From a virus: DNA of 30,187 nucleotides. Below are positions 20,551 to 30,100 of this stretch, in pieces. Made by a program: the position numbers and the translations under genes. The stretch lies in IMG/VR virus record IMGVR_UViG_3300037486_000588, positions 1 to 30,187 of that record. One strand, 5' to 3'. Below the pieces are notes generated by a model. It searched no databases. It was not told where the DNA came from and saw only the letters and a list, made by a program, of their open reading frames with translations. The stretch's first letter is position 1; every line of letters begins with the position of its first letter.

Positions 20551-20925
20551 ATGACTACATCTGCAAACGTAATAGAATATACAATTTATAAAAACGGAGA
20601 ACACGCGGGAAGTTTTCGAACGCACCAGTTATGTAAATATCCTGATTATGCTGAATTACTTAAATATCAACCATTAAAAGAACACACTATTGTGGCATGG
20701 GGATATGATGAGGAAGAAGAAGAATGGTGTGACGAAGAAGAAAACTTAGAAGAAAAACTTAAACGAATGGCTGCTTATAATAAGTGGCTTAAAGCATATT
20801 TCAATGGCGAAAAAACTGCTGAACAAATACTTCAAGAATTTAAAGAAATATACGCTGAACAAACAAGAAAAATGCATGAACATTTTGCAAAAGAACGTGA
20901 AAAAATCAAAAACAAATTAACATAG
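20551..20925 (+). CDS. Hypothetical protein, 124 aa
   Basis: A beta-rich start (VIEYTIYKNGEHAGSF) is followed by a very acidic linker (DEEEEEWCDEEENLEEKL) and a long charged helix to the end (EQTRKMHEHFAKEREKIKNKL). I recognise the type as common in Bacteroidetes phages, but not its function. The acidic part and the coil could make it a protein-binding adaptor. It is transcribed from the promoter at 20488-20521. Confidence 0.65.
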   Translation: MTTSANVIEYTIYKNGEHAGSFRTHQLCKYPDYAELLKYQPLKEHTIVAWGYDEEEEEWCDEEENLEEKLKRMAAYNKWLKAYFNGEKTAEQILQEFKEIYAEQTRKMHEHFAKEREKIKNKLT

Positions 20926-20945
20926 GTTAGGCAACAAATACTGTA

Positions 20946-21452
20946 ATGAATAAAACACACTTCGACACATTTAATGACTTCTATGTAAACGCCCCTCCAA
21001 AGATAAAGGACTATATAGACAAATGTAAAAATACTCCACAAAGTCCCGAGTGGCACCCAGAATCTGACGTATATACGCACATAAAAATTGTATTTAATCG
21101 CGCTAAAAGATATAGTGATATTAATTTAATGCTCGCTGCAATTTTTCATGATTTAGGAAAGGTTGATACTACTAAGCCTCATTTTACAATTCCAGGAAAA
21201 ATTACATCCAAATTTCATGAAATAGTCTCTTGCGAATTAATAAAAGAAAATAGAGAATGGATTGAAAGTTTTGGCGCAGATTATGATATAATTTATTATA
21301 TTGTTGCAATGCATATGAGAATAAAAAATATAGATGAAATGCGGCCATTCAAACGAGATGCGCTAAAAAAACATAAATATTTTTCTCAATTAGAGAGATT
21401 TACGAGATTTGATGATATGAAAATCGATTATTCTCATGATATTAACGAGTGA
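20946..21452 (+). CDS. HD-domain phosphohydrolase, second copy
   Basis: The HD ligands appear in order: His45 in ESDVYTHIKIVF, His68-Asp69 in LAAIFHDLGKVDTT, His91 in FHEIVSC, His123 in VAMHMR and a late Asp (Asp156). The WHPESDVYTH start with IFHDLGK resembles the HD part of bacterial tRNA nucleotidyltransferases. It differs from the YhaM-like protein at 3157-3762 and from DatZ-type dATPases. No polymerase domain is present, so nucleotide or RNA-end hydrolysis is the likely role. It overlaps the next gene by 17 bases. Confidence 0.78.
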   Translation: MNKTHFDTFNDFYVNAPPKIKDYIDKCKNTPQSPEWHPESDVYTHIKIVFNRAKRYSDINLMLAAIFHDLGKVDTTKPHFTIPGKITSKFHEIVSCELIKENREWIESFGADYDIIYYIVAMHMRIKNIDEMRPFKRDALKKHKYFSQLERFTRFDDMKIDYSHDINE

Positions 21453-22209
21453 AAAAGCCTTATGGCTATATAAATGTGTAGCAACTGGTCCTATAGATAA
21501 AGCAAAAATAGTTGTATTTGGCAATGAGTGGGGAACTGGCGCTGGCGCAGGAAATACTGAAAAAGCCATAGACAGATTTATTAATGAATTTAAAACTCGA
21601 AAAGTATTAAAAATTAATGATAATTACTTTTCTATCATAGAAATTGATCCACCGCCCGTAAATTCAACATTTCTTCAATTCATTTCACGTTTATCTTTAG
21701 CATTAAAACATAAAGATGAACGTTTTTTTGATGTTCTATCTACAGAAGGTTGGATATTTTTGAATAATTATATAATGAATTCTCTTTATCGCGAAGATAC
21801 TGCTATCATTAATATGAAGCCTTTGCCCCAAACAACAGAAAGAGTTTGGGATTATGACAACATTAATGAAAGCGAATATTCTAATATGTATAATTTTCAA
21901 ATTAAGCATTATACATCTAAATACGAAAACTATAGAAAATTTAGATTACAAGGATTAAAGGCCGCTCTTGATATGGCGAAAAATGCATTGATATTAGGAT
22001 CAGGAGATAAGCACAATAAAAAAGCATTTTTTGAAACTTTATATCCAGAAATTAGATTTTCAGAAATTACTTTAAATTCAGATTTAAAAATTTATTTTTC
22101 TGAACATCCCAAAATAATAATTTCAAATTATTATGATAATCGTAGTGGTATTAAACTTTCTGGCTTAAAAGAAATCTATGATTTTATTATAAAAAATTCT
22201 TTAGCTTAA
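21436..22209 (+). CDS. Hypothetical protein, possible uracil-DNA-glycosylase-like fold
   Basis: The 257-aa protein starts with a strand and loop (KIVVFGNEWGTGAGAG), has INMKPLPQ near the middle, ALDMAKNALILGSGDKHNK further on, and HPKIIISNYYDNRSG near the end. This succession loosely resembles the UDG superfamily (N-terminal water-activating loop, HP-type leucine loop near the C-terminus). The catalytic motifs are not clear, and another Rossmann-type hydrolase is possible. It overlaps the HD gene by 17 bases and converges with the minus-strand gene at 22206. Confidence 0.55.
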   Translation: MILTSEKALWLYKCVATGPIDKAKIVVFGNEWGTGAGAGNTEKAIDRFINEFKTRKVLKINDNYFSIIEIDPPPVNSTFLQFISRLSLALKHKDERFFDVLSTEGWIFLNNYIMNSLYREDTAIINMKPLPQTTERVWDYDNINESEYSNMYNFQIKHYTSKYENYRKFRLQGLKAALDMAKNALILGSGDKHNKKAFFETLYPEIRFSEITLNSDLKIYFSEHPKIIISNYYDNRSGIKLSGLKEIYDFIIKNSLA

Positions 22210-22751
22210 AATTCAATTGGGCCTTTTACGTTACAAACAAGCCTAATTTCTTTCTCAGAAAAAACTTTAGCATTATCGTGAATCCATAACCATCCGTTTA
22301 TTTCTTTCGGTAATCCCTCTAAAGACGATAATTGATTATGAGAACACTGATATCCGTATTTGTTGTTTATATTGTATTGTAAATTTCGTTTTTTTGTAAA
22401 TACGCTAATAGGCCCATCTTTTAGAGAAGTAAGTTTATTTCCAGTGCATGTAAAAAAATCACCCATTTCTTGTGGACAACCACGTAAAGATGTCATATCA
22501 TTATCTCCAATATTAACGTATCCACTAACTTTACCAAACTGTATGTATTTAGGAAAATTTTCTTTAATTTTTCCAAGAAGTTCTAGATTATTATCAACAT
22601 CTATAGTTAAATCATCATTAATTTTATAGTCGTGCACGAGACGTTCATCTAACCATTTTTTTATCATGCGTGCTAAACCAATTCCCATATCTTTTACGGG
22701 ATCAGAATCCTCTACGAATTTTTCGTTTATATATTCTCTAACTAATTTCAT
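22206..22751 (-). CDS. Leucine-rich-repeat-like protein
   Basis: The N-terminal part (MKLVREYINEKFVEDSDPV and a helical stretch to about 60) is followed by irregular repeats of the LTSLRGCPQEMGDFFTCTGNK / LTSLKDGP... / LSSLEGLPKEINGWLWIHDN type. Hydrophobic residues recur every 20-odd residues with N or C at the turn. This is a short phage-type leucine-rich fold, usually a protein-binding surface. It stands alone on the minus strand between two rightward groups, with a four-base convergent overlap at its end. Confidence 0.68.
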   Translation of the reverse strand: MKLVREYINEKFVEDSDPVKDMGIGLARMIKKWLDERLVHDYKINDDLTIDVDNNLELLGKIKENFPKYIQFGKVSGYVNIGDNDMTSLRGCPQEMGDFFTCTGNKLTSLKDGPISVFTKKRNLQYNINNKYGYQCSHNQLSSLEGLPKEINGWLWIHDNAKVFSEKEIRLVCNVKGPIEF

Positions 22752-22758
22752 TTAAAAG

Positions 22759-22823
22759 TTTATTTATTTATTCTTTTCTTGAAAAATTAGTTTAGCTTTA
22801 TTTTATTTGAATAAATAAATAAA
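22759..22823. repeat. 15-bp inverted repeat between divergent genes
   Basis: TTTATTTATTTATTC at 22759-22773 and its exact complement GAATAAATAAATAAA at 22809-22823 surround 35 bases. It lies in the divergent gap before the fibre genes, where no copy of the common promoter motif is present. An operator, a late promoter component or a cruciform is possible. The sequence is simple (TTTA/TAAA repeats), which weakens the case. Confidence 0.45.
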
Positions 22824-22841
22824 ATAAATCTGAGAATTACT

Positions 22842-24170
22842 ATGCAGTTTTCGAGCTTTTCAAAATCACAAGAAGGTTTAACTATCACATTATATAATAT
22901 AACTCCTATAGAGAATGTAATATCTATAAAATATTATAGTGATAATTCTAGCGGTACTTTTACAAAAAAAGAATTTCGTTGGTCATTTGATAATGTATAT
23001 TGGTCATCTTGGGAAGTTCTTACACAAGCAGCAATTTCTCGTATAGATACACATGGAAATTGTTATCTATTTTTACAAATAAGATATGTTTTAACTGCTA
23101 TAGATGCGGGCACTGTATCTACATTTGCGTTGAATTATGTTGCTGGTGATGCAGTTATTACTCCTACAAATATACATCAAGATATTGAAACACCAGATAC
23201 GTCTGCTGTACTTATACATGATGTTATTCAAAGTTATCATATTACTGAAATAACGAATGCAGAAACATTAAATGGATATCTTGGAAGTTGGTATTTAAAT
23301 CGCGCTAACCATTATGGTACTCAACCAATTTCTTCAATAACTAATTTACAATCAATAATTAATAATTTAATTAGCGCAGCAGGAGTAACATATGAATATG
23401 TAGACGGTAGTTTAGCTGCTAGAGATGTATTTATAAATCAATTATTTGTTGAAAACGATAATCAAGATGCAAGCATAACATATCTTTTTAATAATAAACA
23501 AGATTTAATTCTAGATGGAACTTATTTAAAGGAAGCTTCTATAGGATTAGGATTTGCTTGGCATGGTGGAATGCTTGACGTTAGTGCCCAGGGAGATGTA
23601 ACTAAATTATATGTTGATGGAAGTTTATATTTAAGAGATTTATCTATAAATAATCTTTATCAAAATATAAATACTATTAATGTTTCTTTAGGAAATTATG
23701 TCAAAAAGACCGGAGACACCATGTCAGGCGGTCTTTACATAAATGCTTCTTTGAACGTTACAGGAAACACATTTCTTGGAAATACATTATCTGATGTTCA
23801 TACAATTTTTGGAGATTTTAATATCAATGGAAATTTAACAGCAACTACAAAATCATTCTTAATTAATCATCCAACAAAATCTGGATTAAAACTTCAATAC
23901 GGAAATTTAGAAGGCGCAGAATATGGAATATATGTTCGAGGAAAATATAATTCTTCCGTAATACAATTACCTGATTATTGGCCTTCTTTAATTGATGAAT
24001 CTACGATTACAGTTAATTTAACATCTACTCAAAAGTGGAGTATTCCTTATGTTAAAGAAATAAGAGATAATAGAATTTATCTTGGAAAATTAGGAATTGG
24101 AAAATTTGAAGGATTCTACATCGTATTCGCTGAAAGAAAAGATGTTAAAAAACTAATTGTAGAAAAATAA
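22842..24170 (+). CDS. Tail-fibre / appendage protein
   Basis: This 442-aa structural protein has an N-terminal beta domain (1-120) and then NRANHYGTQPISSITNLQS (153-171), a fibre motif. A repeated YVDGSL..RD..IN.L unit follows (187-201 and 257-272), then YVKKTGDTMSGGLYI (286-300), the tail-fibre linker repeat. The C-terminal part (FLINHPTKSGLKLQYGNLEG, GIYVRGKYN, LPDYW, ERKDVKKLIVE) matches the end domain of fibre proteins known from T4-like cyanophages. It is a receptor-binding or baseplate-proximal fibre. The next fibre gene starts three bases after its stop. Confidence 0.85.
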   Translation: MQFSSFSKSQEGLTITLYNITPIENVISIKYYSDNSSGTFTKKEFRWSFDNVYWSSWEVLTQAAISRIDTHGNCYLFLQIRYVLTAIDAGTVSTFALNYVAGDAVITPTNIHQDIETPDTSAVLIHDVIQSYHITEITNAETLNGYLGSWYLNRANHYGTQPISSITNLQSIINNLISAAGVTYEYVDGSLAARDVFINQLFVENDNQDASITYLFNNKQDLILDGTYLKEASIGLGFAWHGGMLDVSAQGDVTKLYVDGSLYLRDLSINNLYQNINTINVSLGNYVKKTGDTMSGGLYINASLNVTGNTFLGNTLSDVHTIFGDFNINGNLTATTKSFLINHPTKSGLKLQYGNLEGAEYGIYVRGKYNSSVIQLPDYWPSLIDESTITVNLTSTQKWSIPYVKEIRDNRIYLGKLGIGKFEGFYIVFAERKDVKKLIVEK

Positions 24171-24173
24171 TAA

Positions 24174-27100
24174 ATGGCTAATCGTTATTGGATAGGAGGC
24201 AGCGGTAATTGGAGCGATCCTTCTCATTGGAGTACGACTACAGGTGGAACTTGGGATGCAGCTATTCCTACCGCTTCAGATAACGTAATTTTTGATGATT
24301 ATAGTCATTTAGGACCTGAAATGCTTTTTAACGGTATGTTTGAAAATAGTGCTGGATGGACGATAGGTTCTTCTTGGACTATTAGTGATGGCAGTGCTTT
24401 TTATGATAGTAGTACTAATGAATCAAAACTATCACAAACAAACACCGATATGCTTGCGCCTATTCAAAATGGAGCAAATTATGCTGTATCATTTGATGTT
24501 ATTTCTGTGCAAACGAATGATGCTGAAATACAATTTTATACTGCTGTAGGAACTGCAACATATACATCCAGAGAACACTACGCAATTGGACATCATAATG
24601 TATTTTTTACTGCCCCCGATTCAGCGCAAGGTATTGGATTATTTGCATATCATTATATGTGGGATGACGCCTTTACTATTGATAATTATTCTCTTCGTGA
24701 AGTTCGAGATTTAAGTGTTAACATCGATATTGATGCTTCTAGTTTCGGAAGCTTAGATATGTCTGGCGTTGATGTATCTACAACATTATTATTTGGTACA
24801 AACATACAATGCTATGGTGATTTTATTTTAAGTGATAAAGTTACTATACCGTACGCTACTTATAAAGTATTTTATTTTTATGGAACAGGAGATTGTAGTT
24901 TGCATACCTATGGAAAATCTTTACAAGCTAATTATTTACGTTTTTATAGTGGAAATTATACGCTTTATAGTGATTTATATCAAGAATATACGTATGGAAC
25001 GGCGCAATTAATGGTTGATAGAGATGCATCACTCAGTTTTAACAATTACGATGTAACTACAAGATATGTATATTATCACTTAAATTCAGGCGGCACAATT
25101 AACTTAGGAAATGGTACATTATACACGGCAGGCGTAAATTTTTATCGTACGCATGTTAACTGCGGCAATTCTACTATTAAATTTATTTCTACTTCTACCA
25201 CTGACGCGGATGTTGCTATTGGAGATATGTGGAGTGTGCCAAAGCAATATAACACAATATGGCTATCAGGCCACCCTGCCGGATATTATAAATTTGATAT
25301 AACAGCCCCAGTTAATACTTATATAAATACACTTATAATAGATCCCAGCATAAGAGTAAATTTTGATGCCTTTGATCACATATTTAATGTAAGTACTTTT
25401 ATTGCTAATGGAACGGTAGACGCTTCTATACTTATTTGTTCTGATAGTTCTTTAGGTGGTAAATTCACACTTAATTATACAGGAGATACAAAAGTACAAG
25501 CAAATTATTTGTATGTGCAGGATTGTTCTGCAACTCCTGCAGGTAAATGGGAAGCAATAGATGGAACAAATCTTGGAAATAATACAGGATGGACATTTCC
25601 ACAATCTCGTTATTGGGTTGGAGGAAATGGAAGTTGGAGTGATGCAAGTACTCACTGGGCGGCAGTAAGTGGAGGAACTCCATCTACAGGATATTTGCCG
25701 TCTTCAAGTGATAATGCGGTTTTTGATGCAAATAGTCAATATGGACCTAATATGTTGTCAAATGGCGGTTTTGATAGCAGCGCAGCTTGGTCAATAGGCG
25801 CAGGCTGGTCTGTTTCTGATGGTCATCTCTATTGGGATGCTACAGAAGCAGAAACGCTTACCAGCGAGTTAGGTAGTGCAATGATATCAAATATCGTAGG
25901 AAGTACTGCCTATGTCTTGGAGTTTGATGTTCATAATACAAATCCTATATATGGATTAGTATACATAGGATTTCAAAATTATAATCAAACAGTTCAGCTT
26001 TTAAATAATGCTTCTTATGCGGATGGACACCATATAATACCCTTCACTACACAAAGTTGGATAGATACAGGAGGATTTACTATTCAAGCTCCTCCATTAT
26101 GGCAAGGGGATGCTTTTTATATTGATAATATTTTTCTTAAAAAATCTAATTCATTAAGTGCAGTAACTATAGATATTTCTATGTTTGGGTCATTAGACAT
26201 AAGCATTTTATATCCAGCAACTTTTACGTATACTCAAGATTTATATTCTCATGGAGATTTTCACTTAAACAACAATACTACTTTTGCTACAAGTGGTGGA
26301 AACTGGCATATATACTTTCGTGGCGAAGGCACAAATTATATTGCTATAGATACTTCACGTCTTGCTTATAATACAAGGCTGGAATTTGACTCAGTTGGAA
26401 CTTTCATTATTCAAAATGATTTATATGTGCCTTTTAATAAACTTTTCTCTGAATATGCCGGTGCAACTATAGATTTCAACGATTATGATATAACTAGCAG
26501 TGAAATACAATTTACCGGAGTGAATTTACTAGATCTTGGTGATGGCACAATAACTGTTAATAATCCTTATTTTTACATATATTTACCAACAACAGTTAAC
26601 GTAGGAAATTCTACTGTAATAGTGAAACAGGGTGGTGGCAATAATGCTTTATGGATTGATAAAGCATACTTTAATACTCTTATAATAGATGGTGATTTAT
26701 CTATGGTTTTATTAAATAATAACTCTAACGGTTGTGTTTGGATTAAAAAACTTGTAATTAATCCAGGAAAAAAAGTAAAATTTACACCCAAATCTACATC
26801 AGCATATATAAACTATTATATCGATACTTTAATAGCAGTAGGAAGGCCTGATGCATCTATTGAAATTAGCTCAACTACTGATGGTAGTATGTTTAACTTA
26901 TTTTTACAGGATGTTTCAACTCCTATCGAAGTTAGAAGATGTTATATTAAAGATTCTTCTGTAACTCCAGTAGGAAAATGGATTGCTGTTGATTCTAGTG
27001 ATTTAGGAAATAACTCAGGTTGGACATTTACAAACCAAGGCCAACCAATGAATTACTATTGGGTTGGAGGAACTGGAAATTGGGGCGATGCAAGTAATCA

Positions 27101-30100
27101 CTGGGCTGTAATAAGTGATGGATCTGCAGTATGTTATGTTCCAACCGCAAGTGATAATGTTTATTTTGATGCAAATTCTTTTGACGCAAGCGCAACTATA
27201 ACTGTAGATGCAAGTGCATATTGTAAAAGTTTTGATTGGACAGGACTAGATAGCAGTGTTTGGTTTTTAAGTTCATCTAAATCTTTAAGTATATATGGCG
27301 ATGTGTCTTTGAATTCTAATTTGCAATGGTATTTTAGTGATACTGCTTATATTTATTTGAAAGCTACAGATGGAAGCCACTATATTACGTCAAATAATGC
27401 TATAATTAATACTCCTCGTTTTTATTTTGATGGTGTAGGCGGAAACTGGATTAATCGCGATGAATTTCGTCTTGATCCATTTAATCAAAGAACTTACGTT
27501 ATTAATGGTATATGGAATACAAATGATCAATCTGTATATGTTGGTCGCATTGATGGAGTTACAGCATCTTCGTCTTTAGTTTTAGATTTTGAAAATTCAT
27601 ACATATATTGCGGGGATGGATTTTTTTTATATGATACCGCTAATAAAACATTAAACGCAACTAATTCTACTCTTTATCTTAATTGGCCATATCTTTCCGC
27701 TCCAGCTGAAAATTTTACATTAAACGATGTTATAATGGTAAATGCATATCCTAATGGAGGATATGTTTATTCAAATATAAATTGTCGTAGTTTTACAGTA
27801 TACGGATATCCTTCTAATGTCGCTGGATTAGTATTGCAAGGTAATATTACATGCTCAAGTACGTTTACTGCCGCTGCTTACGATTTTTCATATGATAGAA
27901 GATTATTAGTTATGTCTGATACTATAGGAACAATAAGAAAAATATATGCATCTGACGTATCTATCGCAAGCACAGATTTTAGAGATATATCTGTTGGCGG
28001 AACTGCAAATTGGGATTTGTCTGATGTTTCTGGAGGTGCAGGTGATTGTGGAGGAAACACAGGCATAACATTTACAACGTCTGCTTCTTGTTATTTTGTT
28101 CATACATCTGGTGATGTTAACTGGAGTGATGTAACTAAATGGAGAACAGGAAGTGGAGGAAGTACACAATCAAGAGCTATATTGCCTCAAGATGATTTAA
28201 TTTTTGATGCAAATAGTTTTTCGGGAAATAGTACTCTAACAGTTAATGTTCCGCGATTTGGATCTATAAACATGACTGCGGTAGATGCTTCAGTTACTGT
28301 AACTTTAGCTAATCATATTGAATGTTATGGCAGTTTTATATTAGGAAGTAACATTAGTCTTTCTACGGCAGCATATGAACGTCGCTTATATGGACGCGGA
28401 AATCATTACATAAATGGATATGGAAATTGGATGGCTTATGGCGGCGGTGCTATTTCAATTAATGCTATTACAGGAACTTATACATGTTTAAATGATTTAA
28501 ATTTATGGGGCATGTTATATGTTTATTCCGGAACATTTGATTTAAATGATTATGATTTAAATACTGAAACTTTAATTAGACATAATGGCGGAAATTTTTA
28601 TTGTGGAAACGGAAATATAACTATAAATAGTACAGATACTAATCAGCAATTTGGAATTGTTACAGCTTCTTTTTATAGTGAAGGCTCCCATATAAAATTT
28701 AACACAAAAGCAACAGCAAATACCATAGAACCATTTAATGCAGGAAATGGAACTATTTTTAATAAAGTAACTCTTGGTGGAGTACATACAGGATATTTTA
28801 GAGTATACAGTAATCTTACTTTTAATGATTTAATAATAAATCCAGGACGTAAAGTATTATTTTGGGCAGGACATACTCAAACTATTAACAATTCTTTTAT
28901 CGCGCTAGGAACTTCAGATGCTTCTATACGAATAGCGTCAAATACACCTGGTTCTAAATTTTTACTTAATGCAACTAATACATATATTCGTATTGCAAAC
29001 GCTTTTATTTCTGATGCTTCATTTAGTCCCGCAGAAGAATGGATTGCTGTAGATAGCAGTGATATGGGCGGCAATTCAGGAATTACATTTTCAGATGGAG
29101 GATATGAATATACTAATTATTATTGGGTAGGAAATAGCGGTAATTGGAGTGATTCATCTCATTGGGCTCCAATAAGCGGAGGAACTGCAGCAGCATACAC
29201 AATAACATCAAGTGATAATGTCTTTTTTGATGAAAATTCTTTTGATGCTTCAGGAACTATAACTGTAGATGTAAGTGCTAAATTCAGAACTATAGATATG
29301 AGTACTGTTGCATATCCTGTAACATTAGATTATACTAGTCAAGATATAACTTGCTTTGGAAATTATATATTAGGAGAAAATATAACGCAAACTTCTGCAG
29401 CTACTAACGAAATAAGATTATATGGTGAAGGCAATAATTATATTAATACTTATAATAAATATTCAGCAATTATAGCACAATATACGCCCGGAACATATAC
29501 ATCTTTATCAAATATTAATACAAATACACTTATAAATTATTGGGGAATATTTGATTTTAATGAATTTAATTTTACTGCCGGCGCTATGTACGGTGGTTAT
29601 GCAGGCCAAGATGCTACATATTATTTAAGAAATGGAGTTTTTAGATTAGGAGTATATAATCCGGTTGGCGGTGGAGATCTTATAAATATTGATAATCATT
29701 GCACAATATACACAGAAGAATCTACTATAATTTTTGATGCATCTGGCTACAGTAGAACTGGTGGATTAGTATTAAGCACTCCTGGTGTAAATTATAATAC
29801 AGTTTATGCGGGAGGTAGCGGTGAAAGCTATTATATTATAAATACTAATTGTAATTTTAGTGAATTAGAGATAAAATCTGGAATTGAACTTCAATTTACT
29901 TCAAATACAATACAAAATGTAAGTACATTTATCGCTCATGGAACTCGAGATGCTTCTATACTTATTCATTCAGATACACTTAATTCTAAATTTATTTTAA
30001 ATTATACAGGAGACACTGATGTTCAAGCAGATTATCTATGGGTACAAGATTCTTCTGCATCTCCTGCTAATATCTGGTCTGCAGGAAATCATGGAGTTAA

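Noticed and set aside
25452-29074. Several 60-90-codon minus-strand frames
   Set aside because: They are antisense to the giant adhesin; their Ser/Cys/Ile/Thr-rich products reflect its repeats.
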